DNA of 64,000 nt from Micromonospora ferruginea (lineage in GTDB: Bacteria > Actinomycetota > Actinomycetes > Mycobacteriales > Micromonosporaceae). Shown in pieces: positions 34,262 to 43,023 of the stretch. The stretch is from NCBI RefSeq assembly GCF_013694245.2, contig NZ_CP059322.2, forward strand, positions 5,091,001-5,155,000. The letters run 5' to 3'. The translations under genes and the position numbers were made by a program. Every line of letters begins with the position of its first letter. Positions within the stretch are counted from its first letter, which is position 1. Under the pieces are notes generated by a model, which was given only the letters and a program-made list of their open reading frames with translations, had not been told where the DNA came from and ran no database searches.

Positions 34262-34409
34262 GATGCCGCCATTGTGTCAGCGCCGGCCGGCGTGCCGGCA
34301 GCCACCCCGCGACGAGGGTTACCGGGCTCACCACTCGTCGGGCCCGCGGGCGCCCCGGCCACGGCCCGCTCGACAGGCCCGTTCGTCGAGATCGCGATAG
34401 GCTGACCGG

Positions 34410-34727
34410 GTGGATCGTGCCGAGCTGTCCATCACCGTGCACCGGACGGGTGACGAAGCTGTGCTTCGCCTGGCCGGTGAGATCGACATGCTCACGGCCG
34501 CCCAGCTCTCGACGGTGGTCAACGAGGTGCTGGCGGATCCGCCGCCCCGCATGGTGCTCGATCTGGGCGGCGTCACCTTCTGCGACTCCCAGGGTCTCGG
34601 CACCCTCGTGGTGCTCAGCCGCAAGGCCAGCCACATGCAGTGCGTGCTGATGCTGAGCAACGTCGGCGACTTCCTGCTCCGCGTCCTGGACATCACCGGC
34701 CTCCGCAGCGCCCTGATGATCCGCTAA
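34410..34727 (+). CDS. STAS-domain anti-anti-sigma factor
   Basis: A 105-residue single STAS domain: VLRLAGEIDMLTAAQL at the start and the phosphorylation loop FCDSQGLGTLV, where Ser would be phosphorylated by an RsbW-like kinase. Dephosphorylated forms bind the kinase and free a sigma factor. GTG at 34410. It stands alone, but the window holds three PP2C phosphatases that could act on it. A 15-bp inverted repeat follows. Confidence 0.88.
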   Translation: MDRAELSITVHRTGDEAVLRLAGEIDMLTAAQLSTVVNEVLADPPPRMVLDLGGVTFCDSQGLGTLVVLSRKASHMQCVLMLSNVGDFLLRVLDITGLRSALMIR

Positions 34728-34753
34728 CCCCTCCCCTCCCTCCTCCCTCCCCG

Positions 34754-34822
34754 CGATCTTGCACTTTCGGCCCTGGATATGCGTCGCTTATCCCTTCTGT
34801 CGGGGCAGAAAGTGCAAGATCG
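34754..34822. terminator. Long inverted repeat between convergent gene ends
   Basis: CGATCTTGCACTTTC (34754-34768) is the exact reverse complement of 34808-34822, separated by 39 nt that include TATGCGTCGC. It lies between the stops of the STAS gene and an ABC permease gene. It resembles a dispersed element more than a simple terminator because the loop is long and there is no U-tract. Confidence 0.65.
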
Positions 34823-34837
34823 GCGAGGTCAGGCGGG

Positions 34838-36430
34838 TTAGAGGACGGGGAGGTCGCGGCGGCGGAAGGTGAGCAGGCCGGTGGCGGCCAGGGCGGCGGC
34901 CAGGGCGGTCAGGAGGAACAGCGGGGTGGCTGCCCAGGTGGGGCGCAGGACCTGCGGGGTGTGCGTGAACGGGGACAGGTCCAGCAGCCACTGGTTCAGC
35001 TCCAGCACCGCGCCGAGCTGACCGAGCAGCACGCAGACCGCCAGCACCGCCCACGCGGCCGACGCCAGCCGGGGCAGCAGGCCGTGCAGCAGCACGGCGA
35101 GCCCGGCCAGCACCCAGGCGGCCGGCACCTGCGCCAGGCCCGCACCGACCATCCGGCCCACCTGCCGGGGCACGTCGCCCACGCTCAACCCGTAGGTCAG
35201 GCCGGTGGCCAGACCGGTCACGGCGAGCACCACGACCGGGCCGAGCAGCGCGAAGGCCACGTGCGAGAGCAGCCAGGTGGACCGGCGCGTGCCGGTGGCC
35301 AGCACCGGCTCGGCCCGGCCGGCGGACTCCTCGGCGCGCATCCGCAGCGCGGCCTGGATGCCGTACCCGGCCGCGGCCAGCCCGGCCAGGCTCAGCGTCG
35401 CGCCCAGGTAGGCGTCGGCCAACCCGGAGGCCCCGCCGATCCGGGCCATGATCTGCTCCAACTGCGCGTTCCCCTCCACCGAGCGACCGGCGGCCTCGGC
35501 CGCGCCGCCGAGGATCAGCCCGAGCAGGCCGAACCCGACCGACCACCAGACGAGCTGCGCCCGGTGCAGCCGCCAGGCAAGGCCGAACGGCCCGGACAGG
35601 GCGCCGCCGGCGGTGGTCGGGCCGAGCCGGGGCGGCAGCACGCCCGCGCCCAGGTCCCGGCGGACCGAGACCGGGTACGCCAGCGCCGCGAGCAACACGG
35701 TCGCGGCCAGCGGTAGCAGCAGCACCCACCACCGCTCCCCCTCGTACGGTCGGACCCGGGCCGCCCAGCCCAGCGGGGAGAGCCAGCTCGGCCAGTCGTT
35801 GCCGGCGGTGTCGCCGACCAGGCGCAGCCCGAACGCCGCGCCGAGACCGGCGATGCCGATCCCCCGCGCCCCGCCGGCGGTCTCGGTGAGCTGGGCGGCC
35901 AGCCCGCCGAGCGTGGCGAAGGCGATCCCGGTCAGCGCCGCGGCGAGCCCGTACGCGTACGAGCCGGTGGCCGACAGGCCGGTGGCGTGCAGGCCGGCCG
36001 CGGTGACGAGGCCGAGCAGCACGTCGGCCGCGTACGTGACGAGCAGCGCGGCGGTCAGCCCGGCGTACCGGCCGAGCACGCTGCCGCCGAGCAGTTCCCG
36101 CCGGCCGGCCTCCTCCTCGGTGCGGGTGTGCCGGATCACCGTGAGCAGGCTGGCCAGCGCCACGATCACCAGCAGGAAGCCGCTGCGCTGGGCGGTCAGC
36201 GCGCCGACGCTGTCGCCGTAGACCGGGCCCAGCAGCGCGACGATCGACGGGTTGCGGGCGGTCCCCTCGGTGTAGGCGGCCCGCTCGGCGGCGGTCGGGA
36301 ACAGCTCGAAGAAGCTGGCCGCGTACGACACCGGCAGCACGGCGAGGACGAGCACCCAGAGGGGCAGGAGGACACGGTCGCGGCGCAGGATCAGCCGGAC
36401 CAGGTGCCGGGTCCCGGTGAGCGCGTTCAC
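34838..36430 (-). CDS. ABC-2-type exporter permease
   Basis: A 530-residue membrane protein with about twelve helices in two halves, as in the large actinobacterial permeases often labelled polyketide-antibiotic exporters. Both halves carry a short RxExxGRxE-like loop (TEEEAGRRELL and AEESAGRAEPVL), pointing to internal duplication. GTG at 36430 overlaps the ATPase stop as GTGA. It works with the ATPase encoded upstream; substrate unknown. Confidence 0.85.
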   Translation of the reverse strand: MNALTGTRHLVRLILRRDRVLLPLWVLVLAVLPVSYAASFFELFPTAAERAAYTEGTARNPSIVALLGPVYGDSVGALTAQRSGFLLVIVALASLLTVIRHTRTEEEAGRRELLGGSVLGRYAGLTAALLVTYAADVLLGLVTAAGLHATGLSATGSYAYGLAAALTGIAFATLGGLAAQLTETAGGARGIGIAGLGAAFGLRLVGDTAGNDWPSWLSPLGWAARVRPYEGERWWVLLLPLAATVLLAALAYPVSVRRDLGAGVLPPRLGPTTAGGALSGPFGLAWRLHRAQLVWWSVGFGLLGLILGGAAEAAGRSVEGNAQLEQIMARIGGASGLADAYLGATLSLAGLAAAGYGIQAALRMRAEESAGRAEPVLATGTRRSTWLLSHVAFALLGPVVVLAVTGLATGLTYGLSVGDVPRQVGRMVGAGLAQVPAAWVLAGLAVLLHGLLPRLASAAWAVLAVCVLLGQLGAVLELNQWLLDLSPFTHTPQVLRPTWAATPLFLLTALAAALAATGLLTFRRRDLPVL

Positions 36431-37329
36431 GGGTTCGCCCCCTCGGGAACCGCCTCGTAGTGCCGCAGGAACAGCTCCTCCAGCGTGGGCGGCGTGCTGA
36501 CCAGGCTGCGGACGCCCAGCTCGGTGAGGCGACGCAGCGCGGCGTCGAGCGCGGCGGTGTCCACGTCGAAGCGGACCCGGTGCCCGTCGATCCGCAGGTC
36601 GTGCACGCCGGGCAGGTCGGCCAGCCCGTCGAGCGGCGCGGTGATCTCGGCGTCGATCGCGGTGCGGTGCAGGTGGCGCAGGTCGCCGAGGGTGCCGGAC
36701 TCGACCGCCCGGCCGGCCCGGATGATCGTCACCCGGTCGCAGAGCGCCTCCACCTCGGCCAGGATGTGGCTGGAGAGCAGCACGGTGCGGCCGTCCTGGC
36801 GGGCCCGGCGGACCCAGTGCTGGAAGACCTCCTCCATCAGCGGGTCGAGCCCGGAGGTCGGCTCGTCGAGGATGAGCAGCTCGACGTCGGAGGCGAGCGC
36901 GGCCACCAGGCCGACCTTCTGCCGGTTGCCCTTGGAGTAGGTGCGGCCCTTCTTGCGCGGGTCCAGCTCGAACGAGTCCAGCAGTTCGGCGCGGCGCTTC
37001 GGGTCGAGCCCGCCGCGCAGCCGGCCGAGCAGGTCGATCACCTCGCCGCCGCTGAGGTGGGGCCAGAGCGTGACGTCGCCGGGCACGTACGCGAGCCGGC
37101 GGTGCAGTGCGACGGCGTCCCGCCAGGGGTCGCCGCCGAGCAGTCGGACGGCCCCCGCGTCCGCCCGCAGCAGGCCGAGCAGCACCCGGATGGTGGTGGA
37201 CTTGCCGGAGCCGTTGGGGCCCAGGAAGCCGTGCACCTCGCCGGTGCGGACGGTGAGGTCGAGCCCGTCGAGCGCTCGGGTGTGGCCGAAGGTCTTCACC
37301 AGACCGGCCACCTCAATGGTGGTTTCCAT
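36427..37329 (-). CDS. ABC exporter ATP-binding protein
   Basis: A 300-residue ATPase: Walker A GPNGSGKSTT, a signature degraded to YSKGNRQK in place of LSGGQ (a form common in this exporter class), Walker B LLILDEPTSGLDP and switch His SSHIL. The C-terminal 80 residues form the regulatory extension of DrrA-like proteins. ATG at 37329. It faces a MarR/GbsR regulator across 66 bp. Confidence 0.88.
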   Translation of the reverse strand: METTIEVAGLVKTFGHTRALDGLDLTVRTGEVHGFLGPNGSGKSTTIRVLLGLLRADAGAVRLLGGDPWRDAVALHRRLAYVPGDVTLWPHLSGGEVIDLLGRLRGGLDPKRRAELLDSFELDPRKKGRTYSKGNRQKVGLVAALASDVELLILDEPTSGLDPLMEEVFQHWVRRARQDGRTVLLSSHILAEVEALCDRVTIIRAGRAVESGTLGDLRHLHRTAIDAEITAPLDGLADLPGVHDLRIDGHRVRFDVDTAALDAALRRLTELGVRSLVSTPPTLEELFLRHYEAVPEGANP

Positions 37330-37395
37330 ACTTCGGAAGCTACGCTCATTTCATAAACTTGTGAAGACAGTGAGATGTGAGAGACGATCGCGGGG

Positions 37396-37920
37396 ATGAG
37401 CAGCGAGGAGACGACCGTGAGCCAGCCGCCGCAACCCGACGAGGAGGAGGTCCACCTCTTCGTCGAGCGGATGGCGATGGCCTTCGCCGACGTGGGCTTC
37501 CCCCGGATGGCCGCCCGGGTCCTGTTCGCGGTGATGAGCGCGGACGACCCGCTCACCGCGAGCGAGATCGGCGAGCGGCTGGGCGTCAGCGCCGCCGCCG
37601 TGTCCGGTGCGGTCCGCTACCTGACGCAGTTCGCGATGCTGATCCGCGAACCGGTCAAGGGTTCCCGCCGCGACCGCTACCGGATGCCGGACAACCCGTG
37701 GTACGAGGCCACCATCACCAAGACCAACCTCTACAAGAACTTCATCGACATCGCCGGCGGCGGCGTCGACGCGCTGCGTGGCCGGAGCACCCCGGCCGGC
37801 GAACGGGTCGCCGAGATGCGGGACTTCTTCCTCTTCGTACAGGAGGAGGTGGAGTCGCTCGGCGACCGCTGGCGGGCCCGACGCGCGGCGACCGGGCACG
37901 GCGGCCCGGCCGCCGGCTGA
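37396..37920 (+). CDS. MarR/GbsR-type regulator of the ABC exporter
   Basis: A 174-residue winged-helix protein. LTASEIGERLGVSAAAVSGAVRYLTQFAMLIREPVKGSRRDRYRM contains the recognition helix and wing; the C-terminal half is helical. It resembles the GbsR-like regulators found beside exporter operons in actinobacteria. ATG at 37396 is close to the divergent exporter start, which fits repression of both. A weak TTCA-N8-TGAA symmetry at 37350-37365 could be its site. Confidence 0.82.
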   Translation: MSSEETTVSQPPQPDEEEVHLFVERMAMAFADVGFPRMAARVLFAVMSADDPLTASEIGERLGVSAAAVSGAVRYLTQFAMLIREPVKGSRRDRYRMPDNPWYEATITKTNLYKNFIDIAGGGVDALRGRSTPAGERVAEMRDFFLFVQEEVESLGDRWRARRAATGHGGPAAG

Positions 37921-37923
37921 CCC

Positions 37924-38481
37924 TCAGCGGGTGTTGCCCCAGCGGGCCTGCTCCAACAGGTCAGCCGCCCGCTCCCGGGTCGCCGGGTCGTCGTCGCCGC
38001 GCAGCATCGCGGTCGCGGAGTCCACCGCCTCGGCCAGGCGCCGCCACTGCACGTCCCGCTCCCGCACCACGTCCGACTGGGCGGCGAGCTGCCGGGTCTT
38101 CACCCACAGCTCGACGAAGACCGTCACCTTCGCCCGCAGCACCCACGGGTCGAACGGCTTGGTCAGGTAGTCGACCGCACCGACCTGGTAGCCGCGCAGC
38201 GCGAGCTGGGCGTCCTTGTCCGCCGCGGTGAGGAAGATGATCGGGATGTGCCGGGTCCGCTCCCGCCGCTTGATGTGAGTGGCGGTCTCGAAGCCGTCCA
38301 TGTCCGGCATCTGGGCGTCGAGCAGGATCACCGCGAAGTCGTCCACCAGCAACTGCTTGAGCGCGGCCTCGCCGCTCTCCACCGCGACCGACTGCACCGG
38401 GAGACCCTGGAGGATCGCCTCCAGCGCCATCAGGTTCTCCCGCCGGTCGTCCACGAGCAGGGCCTTGGCCGTCTGCGTCAC
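37924..38481 (-). CDS. Response regulator without a DNA-binding domain
   Basis: A 185-residue protein with a complete receiver: VDD acid pocket, phosphoacceptor Asp in ILLDAQMPDMDGFE (near residue 55), T in FLTAAD and K in YLTKPFDP. The C-terminal 60 residues are a helical, charged extension with no known output domain, suggesting protein-protein output. GTG at 38481 overlaps the hybrid kinase stop as GTGA, so the kinase and this receiver are made together and form a phosphorelay pair. Confidence 0.9.
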   Translation of the reverse strand: MTQTAKALLVDDRRENLMALEAILQGLPVQSVAVESGEAALKQLLVDDFAVILLDAQMPDMDGFETATHIKRRERTRHIPIIFLTAADKDAQLALRGYQVGAVDYLTKPFDPWVLRAKVTVFVELWVKTRQLAAQSDVVRERDVQWRRLAEAVDSATAMLRGDDDPATRERAADLLEQARWGNTR

Positions 38482-41400
38482 GCGCTCTCCTCGCCTCTGC
38501 TGCGGCCGATCCAGGTCGCCATCAACCCGATCAGCTCGTCCAGGTCCACCGGCTTGGTGATGTAGTCGCTGCCGCCGGCCGCGAGCGCCGACTCCCGGTC
38601 GCCGGGCATCGCCTTGGCGGTCAGGAACACGATCGGCAGGTCCGCGAAGCGGTGGTTGCGGCGGATCTGCGCGGTCGTCTCGTACCCGTCCTGGTCCGGC
38701 ATCATGGCGTCCATCAGGACGATGTCCACCTCCGGGTGCTCGGCGAGCTGACGCACGCCGTCCACCCCGTTGTCCGAGTACAGCACGGTCATCCCGTGCA
38801 ACTCCAACGCGGAGGTCAGCGCGAACACGTTCCGGACGTCGTCGTCGATGATCAGGACGGTCACCCCGTCCAGCCGGCGGGTGGCCGGCGTCTCCTGCGG
38901 CTGCGGCAGCTCCATCGGCATGAGCAGCGACGACGGCAGGCCCGCGCGACTCGGCGACGGTGGCGCCGGCGCCACCACCGCGTCCGGCGCCAACACATCG
39001 GGTACGAAGAGAGTGAACGTCGAACCCTGCCCGGGCGCGGACGACACGGTGATCGTGCCGCCGAGCAGGCGGGCCAGGTCCCGACTGATGGACAGGCCCA
39101 GGCCGGTGCCGCCGTAGCGCCGGCTGGTGGTGCCGTCGGCCTGCTGGAACGCCTCGAAGATCAGCGACAGCTTGTCGTCCGAGACGCCGATCCCGGTGTC
39201 GATCACGGTGAACGCGATCACCCGCTGCGCGTTGGTCAGCGCCGGCACGTCGAAGACCGCGTTCTCGGCGGCCGGCCCGATGCGCAGCGTCACCGCGCCG
39301 TTGTCGGTGAACTTCACCGCGTTGGAGAGCAGGTTGCGCAGGATCTGCTGCAACCGCTGGGCGTCGGTGACCAGGGCCGGCGGCAGCTCCCGGCTCACCC
39401 GGACCTGGAAGTCCAGGCCCTTCTCCTCGGCCTGCGGCGCGAACGCCTGCTCGACGTAGCCACGGATCTCGGAGAAGTGGACCTCGGTCGGCTCCACGTC
39501 CATCCGACCCGCCTCGATCTTGGACAGGTCGAGGATGTCGTCGATCAGCCGGAGCAGGTCCGACCCGGCGCCGTGGATGGTCCGGGCGAACTCGATCTGC
39601 TTCGCGCTCAGGTTGCGCTCCGGGTTCTCGGCGAGCAGCCGCGCCAGCAGGAGCAGCGAGTTCAGCGGCGTACGCAGCTCGTGGCTCATGTTCGCCAGGA
39701 ACTCCGACTTGTACGCCGACGCCCGGGTGAGCTGCTGCGCCTTCTCCTCCAGGCCGAGCCGGGCCAGCTCGATCTCCCGGTTCTGCGTCTCGATGTTGGC
39801 CTTCTGCTCCGACAGCAGCTTCGCCTTGTCCTCCAACTCGGCGTTGGTGCGCTGCAACTCCGCCGACTGGTCCTGCATCTCGTGCGCCAACCGCTGCGAC
39901 TGCGCCAGCAACTCCTCCGTACGCCGGTTGGCCTGGATGGTGTTGACCGCGACGCCGATGGTGAGCACCAGCCGCTCCAGGAACGCCAGGTGCAGCTCGG
40001 AGAAGGTGGTCACGCCGGCGAACTCGATCACGCCGAGCAGCTCCCCCTCGAACAGCACGGGGAGCACCACCAGGTCGGCCGGCGGCGTGTCGGCCAGCCC
40101 GGAGCGGACCACCAGCCGCCCGTCCGGCTGCGCCTTGACCCGGATCGTGCGGCGGGACAACGCGGCCTGCCCGACCAGCCCCTCGCCGGGGCCGAACGTG
40201 ACGTCGTGCCCGCGGGCCACGTACCCGTAGGAGGCGGTGAGCCGCAGCCGCATGCTGCCCTCGGAGCTGTCCGCCAGGAAGAACGCGCCGAGCTGCGCGT
40301 CGACCAGCGGGGTCACCTCCATCATGATCATGCGGCAGACCTCGCCCAGGTCCCGCTGGCCCTGGAGCAGGCCGCCGATGCGGGCCAGGTTGGAGTCGAG
40401 CCAGCCCTGCTCGGCGTTCTTCTTGGTCGTCTCCCGCAGGGTGACGATCATCTGGTTGATGTTGTCCTTCAGCTCGGCGACCTCGCCCTGCGCCTTGACG
40501 TTGATCCGCTGGGTCAGGTCGCCCCGGGTCACCGAGGTGGAGACCTGCGCGATCGCGCGCAACTGGGTGGTCAGCGTCGAGGCGAGCTGGTTGACGTTCT
40601 CGGTGAGGTCGCGCCAGGTGCCGGAGACGCCCTTCACCTGCGCCTGGCCGCCCAGCTTGCCCTCGGAGCCCACCTCACGGGCGACCCGGGTCACCTCGTC
40701 GGCGAACGACGAGAGCTGGTCCACCATCGTGTTGACCGTCGACTTCAGCTCCAGGATCTCGCCCTGCGCGTCCACCGTGATCTTCTGCGACAGGTCGCCC
40801 CGCGCCACCGCCGTGGTCACCGACGCGATGTTGCGGACCTGGGCGGTCAGGCTCGACCCCATCGAGTTCACGTTGTCGGTCAGGTCCCGCCACGTACCCG
40901 AGACGCCCTTGACCTGGGCCTGACCACCGAGCTTGCCCTCGGTGCCCACCTCACGGGCGACCCGGGTCACCTCGTCGGCGAACGACGAGAGCTGGTCCAC
41001 CATCGTGTTCACCGTCGACTTCAGCTCCAGGATCTCGCCCTGCGCGTCCACCGTGATCTTCTGCGACAGGTCGCCCTTGGCGACCGCGGTGGACACCTGG
41101 GCGATGTTCCGCACCTGGGCGGTCAGGTTCGACGCCATCGAGTTCACGTTGTCGGTCAGGTCCCGCCAGGTGCCGGCCACGCCGCGCACCTGCGCCTGGC
41201 CGCCCAGCTTGCCCTCGGTGCCCACCTCACGGGCCACCCGGGTCACCTCGTCGGCGAACGACGAGAGCTGGTCCACCATCGTGTTCACCGTCGACTTCAG
41301 CTCCAGGATCTCGCCCCGGGCGTCCACGGTGATCTTCTGCGACAGGTCGCCCTTCGCCACCGCCGTGGTGACCGACGCGATGTTGCGGACCTGGCTGGTC

Positions 41401-42845
41401 AGGTTCGACGCCATCGAGTTCACGTTGTCGGTCAGGTCCCGCCACGTACCCGAGACGCCCTTGACCTGGGCCTGACCACCGAGCTTGCCCTCGGTGCCCA
41501 CCTCGCGCGCCACCCGGGTCACCTCGTCGGCGAACGAGGAGAGCTGGTCGACCATCGTGTTGACGGTGTTCTTCAGCTCCAGGATCTCGCCCTGCGCGTC
41601 GACGGTGATCTTCTGACCGAGGTCGCCCTTCGCCACCGCGGTGGAGACCTGCGAGATGTTACGGACCTGGCTGGTCAGGTTGCCGGCGAGCTGGTTGACG
41701 TTCTCGGTGAGGTCGCGCCAGGTGCCGGAGACGCCACGCACCTGCGCCTGACCACCCAGCTTCCCCTCGATGCCCACCTCACGGGCCACCCGGGTCACCT
41801 CGTCGGCGAACGACGAGAGCTGGTCCACCATCGTGTTGACGGTGTCCTTCAGCTCCAGGATCTCGCCCTGGGCGGCCACCGTGATCTTCTGCGACAGGTC
41901 GCCCTTCGCGACCGCGGTGGACACCTGGGCGATGTTGCGGACCTGGCTGGTCAGGTTCGACGCCATCGAGTTGACGTTGTCGGTCAGGTCCTTCCAGGTG
42001 CCGGCCACGCCCGGCACCTGCGCCTGACCGCCCAGCTTGCCCTCGGTGCCCACCTCACGGGCCACCCGCGTCACCTGCTCGGCGAAGAGGCGCAGCGTGT
42101 CGGTGAGGGAGTTCATCGTGTCGGCCAGCTCGGCCACCTCGCCGCGCGCGCCGACGGTGATCTTCTGCGACAGGTCGCCCTTCGCCACCGCGGTCGCCAC
42201 CTGGGAGATCGACCGCACCTGGCCGGTCAGGTTCGACGCCATGGTGTTCACCGAGTCGGTGAGGTCCTTCCACGTGCCGGCCGCGCCCCGCACGTCGGCC
42301 TGGCCGCCCAGCTTGCCCTCGGTGCCCACCTCACGGGCCACCCGGGTCACCTCGTCGGCGAACGACGAGAGCTGGTCGACCATGGTGTTCACGGTCCGGC
42401 CGATGCGCAGGTACTCGCCGCGCAGCGGGCGCCCGTCGATCTCCAGCGCCATGTGCTGGGACAGGTCGCCGTCGGCCACCGCCACGATGACCCGGGCGAT
42501 CTCGGTGGTCGGGCGGCCCAGGTCGTCGATCAGCGAGTTGACCGCCCGCTGCCCCTCCGCCCAGGAGCCCTCCAGCCCCTCGTCGTCGAGCCGCTCGGTG
42601 AGCCGGCCGTCCCGGCCGACGATCCGGCTGATCCGGCGCAGGTCCAGGTGCTGCCGCTCCTGCAGCGACACCACGTCGTTGAAGGCGTCGGCCACCTCGC
42701 CGGAGAAACCCGCCCGTCGGGGCAGGCGCACCCGGAGGTCGCCACGGGCCACCCGCTGCAGCGCCTCGACCAGCTCGCCGAGGAGCACCTCGTGGTCGGA
42801 CGCGGACGGATCCGCGGTCACCGACTGTTTCGCCGTGGTCATCAT
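38478..42845 (-). CDS. Cytoplasmic hybrid histidine kinase with seven tandem HAMP units
   Basis: A 1455-residue kinase without a transmembrane segment. Two diverged HAMP-like units (GDLRVRL, GDLSQHM) are followed by seven 92-residue repeats (residues 167-807) built on VAREVGTEGKLGGQA and GDLSQKI. Then come a GAF domain (about 830-980), a long coiled coil, HisKA with FLANMSHELRTPL, an HATPase (NLLSNAVKF, DTGIGV, GGTGLGL) and a receiver with DAMMPDQDG and TKPVD. The design matches fungal Nik1-type and bacterial poly-HAMP kinases. ATG at 42845 or 42842 starts it. It is divergent from a SpoIIE phosphatase gene. Confidence 0.92.
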   Translation of the reverse strand: MMTTAKQSVTADPSASDHEVLLGELVEALQRVARGDLRVRLPRRAGFSGEVADAFNDVVSLQERQHLDLRRISRIVGRDGRLTERLDDEGLEGSWAEGQRAVNSLIDDLGRPTTEIARVIVAVADGDLSQHMALEIDGRPLRGEYLRIGRTVNTMVDQLSSFADEVTRVAREVGTEGKLGGQADVRGAAGTWKDLTDSVNTMASNLTGQVRSISQVATAVAKGDLSQKITVGARGEVAELADTMNSLTDTLRLFAEQVTRVAREVGTEGKLGGQAQVPGVAGTWKDLTDNVNSMASNLTSQVRNIAQVSTAVAKGDLSQKITVAAQGEILELKDTVNTMVDQLSSFADEVTRVAREVGIEGKLGGQAQVRGVSGTWRDLTENVNQLAGNLTSQVRNISQVSTAVAKGDLGQKITVDAQGEILELKNTVNTMVDQLSSFADEVTRVAREVGTEGKLGGQAQVKGVSGTWRDLTDNVNSMASNLTSQVRNIASVTTAVAKGDLSQKITVDARGEILELKSTVNTMVDQLSSFADEVTRVAREVGTEGKLGGQAQVRGVAGTWRDLTDNVNSMASNLTAQVRNIAQVSTAVAKGDLSQKITVDAQGEILELKSTVNTMVDQLSSFADEVTRVAREVGTEGKLGGQAQVKGVSGTWRDLTDNVNSMGSSLTAQVRNIASVTTAVARGDLSQKITVDAQGEILELKSTVNTMVDQLSSFADEVTRVAREVGSEGKLGGQAQVKGVSGTWRDLTENVNQLASTLTTQLRAIAQVSTSVTRGDLTQRINVKAQGEVAELKDNINQMIVTLRETTKKNAEQGWLDSNLARIGGLLQGQRDLGEVCRMIMMEVTPLVDAQLGAFFLADSSEGSMRLRLTASYGYVARGHDVTFGPGEGLVGQAALSRRTIRVKAQPDGRLVVRSGLADTPPADLVVLPVLFEGELLGVIEFAGVTTFSELHLAFLERLVLTIGVAVNTIQANRRTEELLAQSQRLAHEMQDQSAELQRTNAELEDKAKLLSEQKANIETQNREIELARLGLEEKAQQLTRASAYKSEFLANMSHELRTPLNSLLLLARLLAENPERNLSAKQIEFARTIHGAGSDLLRLIDDILDLSKIEAGRMDVEPTEVHFSEIRGYVEQAFAPQAEEKGLDFQVRVSRELPPALVTDAQRLQQILRNLLSNAVKFTDNGAVTLRIGPAAENAVFDVPALTNAQRVIAFTVIDTGIGVSDDKLSLIFEAFQQADGTTSRRYGGTGLGLSISRDLARLLGGTITVSSAPGQGSTFTLFVPDVLAPDAVVAPAPPSPSRAGLPSSLLMPMELPQPQETPATRRLDGVTVLIIDDDVRNVFALTSALELHGMTVLYSDNGVDGVRQLAEHPEVDIVLMDAMMPDQDGYETTAQIRRNHRFADLPIVFLTAKAMPGDRESALAAGGSDYITKPVDLDELIGLMATWIGRSRGEESA
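40416..42347. repeat. Seven tandem 276-bp units encoding HAMP repeats
   Basis: Units start (minus strand) at 42347, 42071, 41795, 41519, 41243, 40967 and 40691. The middle units are very close in DNA sequence; for example the complement of ACCTCGTCGGCGAACGACGA recurs in most. Unit 1 and unit 7 are the most diverged. Confidence 0.92.
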
Positions 42846-43023
42846 TCCTCGCTCAGCTCGGGGCCCACCGGCTCGTGCCGACACGCGGCCATCCCACCAT
42901 TCTGCCGCGCGATTCGTCGAGGTCACCGACGGCCGCAGGCGCGTCACGCGCGGTATCCACCCGGTTCGCCGGTTCTCGCCGGGGCGCTTGGCACCCGGGG
43001 TGGCGGAGGTGGAGGATACGAAG

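Noticed and set aside
37350..37365. TTCA-N8-TGAA symmetry between the exporter and the MarR/GbsR-type gene
   Set aside because: Only 4-bp arms; kept as a remark in the regulator entry, not as a site.
40416..42347. CRISPR-like regular repeats
   Set aside because: The 276-bp units are coding, in frame and encode HAMP domains; there are no short repeats with unique spacers.
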